From: Nipponacmea schrenckii
Taxonomy: Eukaryota; Mollusca; Gastropoda; Lottiidae
Assembly: GCA_030562195.1 (NCBI GenBank)
Contig: JAUJPP010000005.1
Location: 9,668,826 to 9,732,825, forward strand
Direction of reading: 5' to 3'
Length of the DNA stretch: 64,000 nucleotides
The first letter of the stretch is position 1. Each line of letters starts with the position of its first letter. The position numbers and the translations under genes are program-made. Below are positions 22,501 through 33,444 of this stretch, piece after piece. The notes under the pieces were generated by a model, which saw only the letters and a program-made list of their open reading frames with translations, was not told where the DNA came from and did not search any database.

Positions 22501-24719
22501 GACAATTGTGGCTATGGCGGCAATACACATGCTCCCAAGAGGTGGTACTTGTTTCCTAGTCTTCATTTGAACTCCATTCTTATGTATAAGTATCAGTATG
22601 AATAACAACCCTAATAATAGCAGCCAAACCTCGCTTTAGTTAAATGTGGTGATCTTTCAAGATGAAATAACATGTTTTCATGGAATAATTGTTGATTTTT
22701 TTTCTAACAGGAAAGAAATATCCAGAAATCAAGAGAAGTTTTGATATGTGGGATGGAGCGAAGTTTCTTGGTAAAACCATAGTTCAGGTAGCCTACGTTC
22801 AGGGAACATTAACTTGTCATCTGCCGGCCAAAAAATTTGAATAAAATAAATTTAGTCCACAAAAAAATAACGTTTTAATCTCTTAAGTGTGTATGCTTTT
22901 CAAGCTTCTCTGATTTTTTTTAGGCATCGAGTCATACAGGTTGTCAAGAACTGTTGCCATGGTTACCAGAAATAATCAACCATTTCCTAGAGACTAGTAA
23001 AACATGTGCTGAAGTTTCTGGATCCTTGTGGGTGTCAACTGACGAGGAGGCCTTCAAGGTAGGGAGATGTGAGCAAAATACAAAATAGGTCAAAGAGATT
23101 GGTGAATCTAATTGGATTGAAAACTTAAAATTTTGTTTGATTATCCAATCAGATTACTTAATCCTTAAAATTTGAATTTTATTTAATGTAAGTTTAAAAG
23201 AAAAAGGTTTTTTTCGAATATGATAATTTTGGTTAATGATCTAATGCAATATTTTCCAGGAAAGTTTTTTAACAGGAATAATACATCACACAATGAACAA
23301 CCACAAGTGGATGAGTGGAGAATGTCTCCATGGTGCCTTGGAGGACGAAGATGCGTTTCCATGGTTACAGCCTGATAGTCCCGCACACAATCAACTTAAA
23401 CATGTTTTATTGGATAAAAAGATGTCTTCTATCATTGGCAACTTTTCTACTAATAGGTAATAATTTCATTCAATTGGTCCAAATGAAATTAAACGTCCAG
23501 TTTCTCCGCACCTGATTTGGAAATACAGACAGGCAATGTTTTTTTTGGGGGGAAATATTTGCCAGGTTTATGTTCCCACATTTCAGCTGTTTATGAAAAT
23601 AAGCTCTAGTCAATTATTCTTTGGTATGAGTTGAATGATTTTAACATTACAGACCTATACTTGATGTCTGACAGAGCTTTGGTTCAATCTATAAAATAAA
23701 ATGATATGAATGGAGTTTTACATCCTACTTTTCTGCACCCTATGGGCTAATGAAGACGGTTCAACCCATAAGATAAGCCAAATCTCCAATAATGGAGAAC
23801 CACTCACTAGCATTGTGGTTTGTGTATTTCAGGACAACTTGTGGTCTGGAGAAACTGGGGAAATATATTTCAGTTTATACCTCAAATGCCAATTATTATA
23901 GGTAAGTCACGGTAGGGCCGTGGTATTTATTTATACCCCAATGTTTTGATTTGTGCTAAAGGACATTTGAAATTTGAGAATTTCTGTAACCATGGAAAAT
24001 ATGAATTTTATTAACTCTCTTACCTATATATTGTCCTATAGAAGCACTGGCCTAGGTCACAAGTAGAGACTATGCTATGAATTTCAGTATACATCATTCT
24101 GGAGAGATTTACAAGATAAACTAATGATCAAAATATGCAAAGCGATGACTTCACCTGATTTTGTTATTTTGCAGTTTTGAAGAATATAAATGTTGTGTTT
24201 ATTTGGCAGTGTTAGATTATATCAACCATCATAATTTACCCAACCATGTTGATGTCAACGGCCAGAAATGTAAGTTATGACAGTAATGAATTAATGAAAT
24301 GAATGGAGTTTTACATCCTACTCTTCTGCACTTAATGGTTCAACTGGCAATACCATGCAGTGTGCAATGAGGAAAATTTTGCCAGGACAGCGGCATTAGC
24401 CTACTCTTTTTGCAATTTCCAACTGTTGAGGGATCTTTAACATGCAATGCCTGTAGCACACAGGGACTTGGTTTAACGTCCCATCTGAAAGACGACGCTT
24501 TTTCAATGTCAGTTCCTCAGACCTGTATCACTTACAGGGGAAACTAGGTTGACATTCAGGTTGGCAAGAAAGTGTCTAACTTACTGAGCCACTGCGGGTC
24601 CCAATCTTCATTTGATATTATATTTTGCAGATTGGAAAAGACCCACTCCTCTTACAGTGGTCAGTTTGAGTACCAGAATAAACAGGAAAGTAAACAGTAT
24701 CTGTACTTACCAAGGGTAG
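19511..24719 (+). CDS. host gene derived from a DDE transposase (Kolobok-like), 11 exons
   Basis: Exons: 19511-19623, 20132-20173, 20338-20424, 20715-21015, 21515-21797, 22177-22419, 22711-22787, 22924-23058, 23260-23456, 24175-24269, 24631-24719. All phases agree, giving 553 residues. The body follows the order of a large animal transposase family: a Cys-pair module (HCNVKNCRADV...ACSKGH), then REWSSQPSLQG, a GDLMLASGIVMSGCNYN-like block, a DGR-type box, a TDRH-type box, FDMWD and HHTMNNHKW. Two expected acidic positions differ: the DGR box reads VGCGLRDQSE and the TDRH box reads VVTNIQPK. Many introns, an intact frame and lost catalytic Asp residues point to a domesticated, non-transposing protein, perhaps DNA-binding. 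The superfamily name is tentative; no terminal inverted repeats flank it. Confidence 0.8.
20455..20675. repeat. ~49-bp tandem repeat, about 4.5 copies
   Basis: The unit contains AGTCAGACATGACTGG, AAATACAGCTTAGTCAA and AATCATAACTTT. It lies in intron 3 of the transposase-derived gene and is related to the array at 6878-7035. Confidence 0.85.
21112..21213. mobile_element. small terminal-inverted-repeat element
   Basis: ACTTGACACAAT at the left end is the exact complement of ATTGTGTCAAGT at the right end, about 100 bp apart. It is noncoding and lies in intron 4 of the transposase-derived gene. Confidence 0.55.
21950..22135 (+). repeat. interspersed repeat, partner of 8465-8650
   Basis: This matches the reverse complement of 8465-8650 over about 180 bp with moderate divergence. 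It lies in intron 5 of the transposase-derived gene. Confidence 0.6.
24292..24601 (-). mobile_element. tRNA-derived SINE, near full length
   Basis: Read on the minus strand it starts with a tRNA-like head (GGGACCCGCAGTGGCTCAGT, box A-like). It continues through a conserved core (GATGGGACGTTAAACC, GTGCTACAGGC, TTAAAGATCCCT, TCATTGCACACTGCATG) and ends with GTAAAACTCCATTCATTTC, a tail of short pentamer-like repeats. It ends 29 bp before the last exon of the transposase-derived gene. Other copies lie at 5888, 17720, 23695, 36120, 44630, 45285, 46868 and 51752. Confidence 0.8.
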
Positions 24720-25175
24720 TGGAGAAAATAGTTGGAGCTGCTTTAAGCTCTAGTTAACTTATCTCTTGATGGGTGGAAGATGATTTTTTTAAAAGGAAGA
24801 GGACCAGCATCTGCAACTACCAAGGGTAGTGGAGAAAATAACCACAGCTGCCTTTAAGTTCCAGTAATTTAATCCCTTGATAGGTGGAAGACTATTTTGT
24901 GTTCTTGGTAAAGGGAAGATGAAAATTGAGGTGGACCAGCATCTACATCAACCAAGGGAATAGTAATGGATCTCTTGATGGTTGAAGATGAATTGTGTTT
25001 TGAAAGTTAACAGCATCCTCATATACCAAGGGGTTGTTCCAAAAATATAGACCAGAATCTGCATTTACCAAAAGTAGTAGAAAAAATAGTCAGAACTGCT
25101 TTAAAAATTCTTTTTAACTCATGCCTTGATTGGCTGAAGATTGTTAAAGGGGTCTTCTTATATAGAAGAGAGGAG
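24720..25175 (+). repeat. degenerate tandem copies in the 3' UTR
   Basis: The end of the transposase-derived gene (CTTACCAAGGGTAGTGGAGA and the following AAATAGT, GCTGCTTTAA, CTTGATGGGTGGAAGA) recurs three to four times over about 450 bp. The terminal coding stretch and its stop were therefore part of a local tandem duplication. Confidence 0.7.
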
Positions 25176-25666
25176 GGGGGGGGAAGATGAGGTCTAGTGC
25201 TTTTGATATTTTTGCCGTTTTTGCCAAAAGTTTTTTTTATTTTGATCTCAAATATTGTAATTTTGTACCTTTTTTTATGTAATTTAATCATAACATTCCG
25301 TAAATATTAAGCTTCAATTTTAAGCTCCAAACAATTATACTTTTAGTGCTTCTGTCATTTTAAGCATTCCAGCCTTCAGATATATTAAGCATTCCACCCT
25401 AACTATTTTTTTTATATTTTCCTGGTTTAAATTTGATTATAAATTTAGAGTTACAAAATATAGAATTTATTGAATTTTTAATACATATTTTTAATTGTTC
25501 AATTTTAAAGAGTGTTTTATATATTTTTATTGTGATTTTGTACCAGTATTGTGAAGAATTTTATGATTTTTAGTATTGACGTAAGTTTAGTAGTTGTTAA
25601 GAGAAAAATAAGACATAATCTGCTTATTTTGGTGCTTTTAGAATGCTTATAGGCTAGTGATATTAA

Positions 25667-25820
25667 AACAACTATATTTTACAAGGATAACAACTTAGGT
25701 TCACAAGTCCGCTGTGACAGGGATCCTTTCTACCAGCTGGTCCTTGGCCAAACCTCTTGGCATTGATCTTTCCCGGATTATCCATACCCATTTACAGCTG
25801 GATGGACTGGAATTATGAGT
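25667..25820 (-). mobile_element. SINE-like interspersed element (copy 1)
   Basis: About 150 bp from ACAACTATATTTTACAAGG to GGAATTATGAGTGA match 37344-37497 closely; a shorter piece lies at 45065-45140. On the minus strand it contains CAGCTGTAAATGGGTA, a block I associate with invertebrate SINE cores. Confidence 0.65.
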
Positions 25821-26024
25821 GAAGATGACTTATTCAAGATCATCAGACTAAAGGTGGTTAGGCCTACAAGTTATTAGTGGACAGAACGCACTTTGATTAG
25901 CATTGTTAGTAGTGCAAGCAACAGGAACATTTAGATTTTACTTGCCACTCGTTAAATTTACTTACTGGCGTCAGAGAGGCAGGCGTTAATTCATCCCCTG
26001 CTCTACAGAATAAATTTTTTTTTT

Positions 26025-26132
26025 TCCAATGTATTGCCCCATGGGCTGAATGTGAGACAGGACCATGTCCTTGTGTATTGGGCCTAATTCTGACCCATGT
26101 AAAATAAAGAGTCTATTATTATTATTATTAAA
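26025..26132 (+). mobile_element. (ATT)n-tailed retroelement copy
   Basis: T-rich start, CCAATGTATTGCCCCATGGG, GACCATGTCCTTGTGTATTG, TGACCCATGTAAAATAAAGA, then (TTA)n. This is the cleanest example of the tail in the plus orientation. Confidence 0.75.
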
Positions 26133-27495
26133 TAAAGTGTTAAGTTGTTCACAATTAGATTTATAGTTTATATACTTATTTAATTGTAGGCAATGCCTAT
26201 GTCAGATTTCTATTCTGAAAAGTATTAGCCATCAACTGGTAAAGTAAATATTTGATGGCATAGGTTTTATTTATTTTATAAGTGCTTTTGTTGTTTCTGT
26301 TGGTTTTGTATTAAAGTTTTACATCACGTTGGCCTTTTAATGAGTGGTTTTGAGGTCATCAGATTTGGGCCTAAGATTGTCGATAAAGATTAGAGGTCGT
26401 TACCACCACTATTTTTTTTAAGAACACCATAAGGCTAAACCAAAGTAGTCTGTGTCTGTGTTAGACCTTATTCAAGGTCATCGAAAAATTTGAATTTGAC
26501 CTTCGACCAAAAATAGAGACCACTGTTTCTACGTGGCCTAGGAAATGACGTCATAATAGACTATGGAGTCCATTCTTCTTAACCATGTGAAGATGGATTG
26601 TTAAAGAAATGATTTGAAAATAATGGCTAAGCTTATATAACTATGAGCACTTCAATTACGGAAGGAGAAGAACAAGGTAAAGGTCCTGCATATCCAGACC
26701 ACATTGTTCGGAGGGGCAAATACTGTATCTGGAGGAGCAATGGACTCGTTTGAAGTTGAATAGTAGTGTAGCATAATCTTTTCATCCCAAAAATATCGTT
26801 TAAAAGTGAACGATTTGGGAAAAATAAATACATCAGCACTGCAGTTGAGTATTGTGTATTTTATCTTTTGTCCTTTTTTATGGGGGATACCCACCCCTTG
26901 TCACGTCTTTGTTACGGGCCTACAGTTTCTCGATCGCATAACTCGTACGTAACGTTCCTTATGATAAATGTAGATAATACGGATCCAGAGCCACAGTTCA
27001 CTATCCAGAAAAAGTTTTTTTCTGCAAGAAAAAAACACCATACTCCATTGCATTACTTGCCCCTCCAGACCTATTACTTGCGCTTCCGAATAGATTACTC
27101 GTTCCTCGGAATTCCCCCCCCCCCTTTTCGGGGCCTCTAAACTCAAAATTATGATTTAGAACAAATATGTGTATCTCTCTTCGTAGTAGGGCGTAAAACT
27201 CTATTGTTTTTTCACTCAAATTATATCCTTGTTATTAATTCCAGATTAGGCTACATTGAAACTATCTCTTCAATCATTTCCACAAATCAATACCCGACCG
27301 TCTCATATAATAACGCACATAAAAACCCTACAAAGATGATTATTGATATATGATATACTAGGTAGCGACGATGTGTTTATGTGTCGTTAAGGCCATTATC
27401 AAGTCTTAGTATTTGAATAAAGGTATTATAAGTTCACCCGTTATGATATAGCCTAGTATAATATCAATATATTCTTTATTTATATATCTCAAAAA

Positions 27496-28455
27496 ATGGC
27501 CGATAAAGGTAGGATTTAGTTTTGATTTTCAGCTGATTTGTTATAATAATATAGGGGTTTGATTTAATTTGATTTGTTACCTTGAGCTGCAATGGTTGAT
27601 GTGGAACGAAACCAATGGGTATACGAATGGACGTAAAGATCCATCTCATTTCAGTTTTAGGCTACACCTACACTTCTCCGAAACAAGATATCTATTGTTA
27701 ATTTTCAAGCGATAGAGTCGTCTAAAATGAATTGTTAATAAATTTTCAAAATTATGTTATCAGTTTTTCGTGTAATCCCACAAAACACATGTTCCAAACG
27801 TTGCTTTAGGAACAGAATATGAACATCATGTAAAGCACGGTAATTCACAAGTCCGTTGAGATCAAATCTTGGCATTTTCTCAAGTTTCTAAAAGTACTGT
27901 TTACGTATTTACGGTGAATATATCTAGGGTGGGTGTTTTTGGGTTTGTTTGGGGGGGGGGGTGTTTCGAAAGTGAGGCACATGCTTTCATAACACTACGA
28001 CTGTGTCGTGTTGCCTATTCGACAAGAAAGATTCAATATTAACCGTCTGATCTTTTTCAGAAGATGCACCGCCGCCCCAGATCCAGAAGCCAAAGGAGGT
28101 TGAAGTTCTGTCAGAAAGCAGCATGGCGCTGTTAGCCCGATTCTTGGGTCAGGAAAACGACCTTAACATTATCATGTTCGCCATGTTGTTAAACATCCCC
28201 ACTGCTGAAATTATCAGAAACATTTTTGATGTTAACCCAAACGGTTTCGGTCAATCCAGCGCAGCAGAGAAAGTTTCTGTATCGGAGAAATGCGTTTTGA
28301 TGTGGAAAGAGTTAACGAAAGATGGAAAAACAAGGGAGAGAATTCGGGAATTGGAACGTGCTCTTCGTGAACTGGATAAAGGCGACGTTGCCGATGCGGT
28401 GATCGAAAGGCATCAACAGAAAATGGAATTAACACCTGATGTTTTTGCTCAGTGA
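27496..28455 (+). CDS. small death-domain-like protein, 2 exons
   Basis: Exon 1 (27496-27508) encodes only MADK and the first base of the next codon. Exon 2 (28061-28455) follows after a 552-bp intron, giving 135 residues. After a Pro-rich N terminus, residues 25 to about 115 look like a helical death-fold domain: LLARFLGQENDLNIIMFAML, IRNIFDVNPN, EKCVLMWKEL, RIRELERALRELDKGDVA. The spacing of Trp and Leu in the MW-EL and L-LRE-DVA blocks is typical of death domains. There is no enzyme domain and no second module, so an adaptor in apoptosis or innate signalling is plausible but not shown. A polyadenylation signal (AATAAA) follows near 28491. Confidence 0.7.
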
Positions 28456-29650
28456 TTTCGTTAATTTATATTTTCAAAGTAGTTTTGTATCAATAAAAAT
28501 TGGTTTAAAGTTATATAATCTCTGACACTCGGACCATTTATGTGTATGACGTGGCACTGGATGATAAAGGCTAATGTTAAAATATCTATATATTATTATT
28601 AAAGAAATTGTTAAGAGGTTTTATAAGCTCATTGTGTGTATCAGGGGCACTGATAGCATTAGTTTTGCACCTTTCCATTTTTCAGTCAGACCTCTGTTGG
28701 TCTTGCAATTCAATAAAATAAAATAAAGACGTTCAATGACGTCACAACCTTGTCCTTTCGATTACCCCTTTCAGGTTCCTTCAATTTCCCCACCCTCAAT
28801 TGTTTTCCCCTAAAAATAAAATGAAACGATCGTATATGTAAAAAATGTGCGATTCATACATACATCTTTGTTCAGCTAACTGACACACGGGTATGACGAC
28901 AACACTTCAACTCAGCTACAACAGTCAATCTAACAATGGCTCGAAATTCCAATGTCAGAAACAACTGTTAAGAATTGACATTGACATCCGATCACAATGG
29001 ACTAATGTCATCTGACACTAAACTGACATTATAAGACCCAAAATTAGCATTAATTCAAAGCCACCTGTAATGTCACTCAAATGTCAGTGTAAAATTTTGA
29101 AATACAATGATGTCTCCTAGAAATACATTTACTTGGTACCTTGTACCTTCTGTTGGCGTTTCTGAATCTGTTTCCATGGAATCTGCACCAGTCTAGTAAT
29201 CAATAGGTTTTTTTGCGGCAAAATTTGATATTTTTGGCCCAATTCAATTAAAAGAAATGCTTTATTGGCAAACGTTTCTATACATTTTGATGAAATATCA
29301 ATAATTTTTACAATGTTTAAGCGCACATCCTTTTACATGCTTCGGAGAACAAGGGCAATAACTCATAAAACATATAACAGGGTTCATTCTCGGGTGATAA
29401 TGAACATTTCTACCAAAACAGTCTAGAATTCACGTAGTGCTCTCTGGGGTGTTTACGAAATTATTTGTGGTCTGATGGACATTGGTGAAGCCGGCTAATA
29501 TGAGCTTCATATTTCATGTGGGCGTATGGAATTTAATATTTTTTCTGATATCACTTGTAAATATTTTTTTTTTATTACGTTTGTCAATCATTTGTGATGC
29601 ATTATATAATCACATGTCTTCGATAAGTGCATTACTTCAGCAGACGTAAC
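28456..29650. other. intergenic, no gene seen
   Basis: AT-rich. Around 28940-29095 there are several degenerate copies of short CTGACATT/AATGTCAG-type motifs in both orientations, probably a decayed hairpin element. A TATA-like box (TTATATAATC) near 29602 belongs to the next gene copy. Confidence 0.5.
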
Positions 29651-29656
29651 TAAAAA

Positions 29657-32255
29657 ATGCTGAAACTACTCATATTAACGGTAAGTTGGGCCTTTTTAAA
29701 CGATGAACGGGATACGTTTTTTACGTTTCTGCATATGACGTCCGGAAAGTGGTTTGTAAGAAATTGTCGGAACAGTTACCCCCCCAGAAATCAAATTAAG
29801 GCTAGAGAATGTTATACAGATATACACGGACGCCGGTTCGCCAACATTGTCAGACTGAGAACCGCTTGCAATTGTCGGATCTGTATTGACAAGAATCAAA
29901 AAATACAATACGAACTCTGGTTCACCCACGGGCATGTATAGACTAGTCAAAAGGTCCATTTGTAAATGAAAGATCATGCTTGAATCTTTGAAATGGCGAC
30001 TACGCGGTTGAAATTCGTGAAAAAAAACTTGTACGCAACCATAGACATGAGTGGTGTTGGGGGATACTGATGGTATGATACTACAAAAACATCCATCTTT
30101 CCAAATAAATCCAGGTTTAGTGGATTCGAGGTAGGTAAAAACGTTTAAAATCCGCGGAGGTGCGGAAAGTCCCAAGTTTTTGGTGCCTAGTTTTTCTGAC
30201 TCTCCCCCAGCCATATCTGTCCAAATAGCGTAGCTATCAGAGGCTGGGAATAGAGTCAGCAAGTTTCGGACAAGCTTGAATCTTGTTACGATTGTATATT
30301 CATTTATATCAAACCAAATTCGCGACTTTTGCTTGTGGGTTAGAATGAAAGGCTAAATCCTTATTTTTTTATATGTGCAGTTAGTTATTTCGTGCCGGAT
30401 TCGGGTAACTACGGGAACGTCGTACAGCTATACAGAAGCACCACAACCAACACCGCAAACTCCACCAGATCTGTCGAGAGAGTCGAAGTATTCCCAAGCT
30501 TGATCTTCCATGTATATTATTATTAAACCATGGATTTGGTTGTAGTGTGAAACCCCTAATTATTTTTATATTTGCATTCAGTTATTTCGTACCGGATTCG
30601 GGTAATTAGGGGACTCGTAATGCTATATCAGATATGACGAACAACGTAACTACGCAACATTGCTGACCACAACAAAGTTGAAATAGATTGGATTTCACCC
30701 AGAGGATGTAGTGACTGACTCAATATATTTGCATGTCGGGGGACTGATTCTCAGTAGTGTCGCTAAACCGGAGTATAGTTGTGTGAGTATGATGATTGTC
30801 AATGGTGATATAAATTATTTTAATGAACAAGGTAAGTAGTGTGTTAATTGCTGGTGTATGACCTAAGTAATTGAAGTATGATGTATGGATGTGATGTATT
30901 GTGTATGGATGTGATGTAATTGATGTATGATGTTTGATGTATTTGATGTATGGATGTGATGTATTTGGTGTATGGATGTGATGTATTTGGTATGGATGTG
31001 ATGTATTTGATGGTGATTTGGTGTATGGATGTGATGTATTTGATGTATGGATGTAAATGTATTGATGTATGGATGTGATGTATTTGATGTATGGATGTGA
31101 TGTATTTTGATGTATGGATGTGTGTATTTGAGTGTATGGATGTGATGTATTTGATGTATTGATGTATGGATGTGATGTATTTGATGTATGGATGTGATGT
31201 ATTTGGTGTATGGATGTGATGTATTTGATGTATGGATGTGATGTATTTGATGTATTTGATGTATGGATGTGATGTATTTGATGTATGGATGTGATGTATT
31301 TGATGTATGGATGTGATGTATTTGATGTATGGATGTGATGTATTTGGTGTATGGATGTGATGTATTTGATGTATGGATGTGATGTATTTGATGTATGGAT
31401 GTGATGTATTTGGTGTATGGATGTGATGTATTTGATGTATGGATGTGATGTATTTGATGTATTTGATGTATGGATGTGATGTATTTGGTGTATGGATGTG
31501 ATGTATTTGATGTATGGATGTGATGTATTTGATGTATGGATGTGATGTATTTGTGTATGGATGTGATGTATTTGATGTATAGATGTGATGTATTTGGTGT
31601 ATGGATGTGATGTATTTGATGTATTTGGTGTATGGATGTGATGTATTTGATGTATGGATGTGATGTATTTGATGTATGGATGTGATGTATTTGATGTATT
31701 GTGATGTGATGTGATGTGATGTATTTGATGTATGGATGTGATGTATTTGATGTATTTGGTGTATGGATGTGATGTATTTGATGTATGGATGTGATGTATT
31801 TGATGTATGGATGTGATGTATTTGGTGTATGGATGTGATGTATTTGGTGTATGGATGTGATGTATTTGATGTATGGATGTGATGTATTTGGTGTATGGAT
31901 GTGATGTATTTGATGTATGGATGTGATGTATTTGATGTATGGATGTGCTGTGTTTCACGCAAGCAAGTGACGTATTTTTGATACATTCTTTATATATCTA
32001 TGCAGTGACGTAAATGTTAATGAAAGTACAGTAGCAAATCATTTCCGGGCAGCGTAACGGTAATCTTTCTTCTTTCTCCCAGCCCAAATCCGAGTCTAAA
32101 GAAGTACGTTTATATTTCAGGGTACGCATGTTACCAGGAAATGTCCGGAGTATGTTGTTCACCAAGTTACTGTGTTACGTCAGAATATGCGCAGTACATG
32201 ACTGATTATTGGAACAACTGTTACCCTCCCAATTGTTTTTTGCCTCCATAATAAA
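29657..32255 (+). pseudogene. decayed paralogue of the Cys-rich secreted protein gene
   Basis: The signal exon (29657-29680) and the second 24-bp exon (30381-30404) align with the intact gene at 33445. After 30404 the frame runs straight on into exon 3-like sequence (EAPQPTPQTPPD) and stops. A ~200-bp stretch around exon 2 is duplicated at 30555-30625. A second exon 3 relic at 30690-30830 keeps HPEDVVTD and a good donor but has lost most cysteines. Exon 4 is not found; a 22-bp minisatellite fills its place. The last exon (32120-32252) is intact, with YQEMSGVCCSPSYCVTSEYA-type sequence and a stop. It is most likely a pseudogene. Confidence 0.7.
30870..31955. repeat. 22-bp minisatellite, about 1.1 kb
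   Basis: The unit is TGATGTATTTGATGTATGGA plus TG, with variants (TTGGTG for TTGATG, missing or extra 10-12 bp half-units). Order is preserved over roughly 50 units. Open frames of about 400 codons on the minus strand here are products of the repeat, not genes. Confidence 0.95.
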
Positions 32256-33380
32256 TAAAGTAATCTATTTCTGAAAAATATTTATCATGACACAGCTCAT
32301 CCTTTAAACCGCTTCTGGACTTTATAGTAATAATATTACGACAAATTAAAATTCTTAACTTTATCAATAAATTTTTTTATTCTATAATCAATAGGCCTAA
32401 TAATAAGTTTGACTCTACCCATTGCTCGGGCGATATACATGGATGTGATCGCGTGACATAAAGACTCTCGACCCAAATTTGTAATATAAATCTATATTTT
32501 AATAAAAATTATAACGGGTGTCATGACAACTGACATCCTGTAATGAAATGGATGTCATTCACAAGATGGACGTGAGAGGTAATCTGGCAATGAGTAACTA
32601 TTATATTCCTAGATTGTTGAATGTTTGACTTCAGGCCGAATAGGACGACGCACTGGGCGGGTGGACTAGCATCGTATCACGATTACGGGTTATGTTAATG
32701 GGGGTAAGGTTTGGACACGATGGTGGACCAGGGGTTTTCAGCCTAGGGCTAAATTTGATATTTTTGAGAGGGTAAGGAAGCGCTTTGATGTTTACCATAA
32801 AGTCTATGGAAAATGAAAATTTGTTGAATTGTTTTTTATTCTGTCAGCCATATGAAGTAACAAACCGAATTAATACGAACCGCAAAACGGAACCCGAAAT
32901 CCCAAAAACATTTTAACGAAACATATAATGGTAGCAGATTTATAATGAATTTTTCACATGAAGAATTATATTCCGCGGGGAACATCAAAGAAAAAAACAT
33001 AAAATACAATTGTAAGGATGTATAGGAGAGGGGGGGGGGGTAACGTAATAGACCAAGGCCTAAGAAGGTGTTTATAGAAAGAAAAATCTCGAAGAAGACC
33101 GAAACATCTGCCTGATCTAAAATGATCTAAAAAAACAAACCCACCACTGTCAAAATATCTACCAGCGTCTTGAATAGAAGCAGATGTTTCGGGTTACTTG
33201 AATAGTTTGCTTCAGAGTAAATTTATTCAAAATTGAAATATCCGTTGACAAACGTCAAACCAAAAGTCAACAGTAAACAATTGTTAACCAAAGAAACTGT
33301 CAACAGGATCTGCTAGCGACCGACATATATATTTTAACAATCTAATTGGCTGTTTCGACAAAATTGCGTCAATCATTTTT
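32256..33380. other. intergenic between the two Cys-rich copies
   Basis: AT-rich spacer. A weak inverted pair around GAAACATCTGCC and GCAGATGTTTCGG (33103-33190) may be a decayed small transposon. TATA-like sequence at about 33390-33405 precedes the next gene. Confidence 0.45.
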
Positions 33381-33444
33381 GTCGCGTGGTATATAGGTAT
33401 ATATATCATTAACAGCCACATTTGTTTATCAGACGAAACTAAAA

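Larger units (their letters stand above)
25176..27480. other. intergenic; repeats only
   Basis: This holds an interspersed element at 25667-25820 and an (ATT)n-tailed retroelement at 26025-26132. The rest is AT-rich sequence with no recognisable coding exon. The ORFs at 26600-27220 show no conserved content. Confidence 0.55.

Noticed and set aside
29696..30262. Minus-strand ORF of 188 codons
   Set aside because: It overlaps the signal-exon intron of the Cys-rich paralogue. It shows no recognisable motif, signal or conservation in the homologous intron of the intact copy.
30720..31986. Minus-strand open frames of 380-412 codons (His/Ile/Thr/Ser-rich)
   Set aside because: They are translations of the 22-bp minisatellite; its length keeps several frames open at once. 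There is no start context, and the sequence is purely repetitive.
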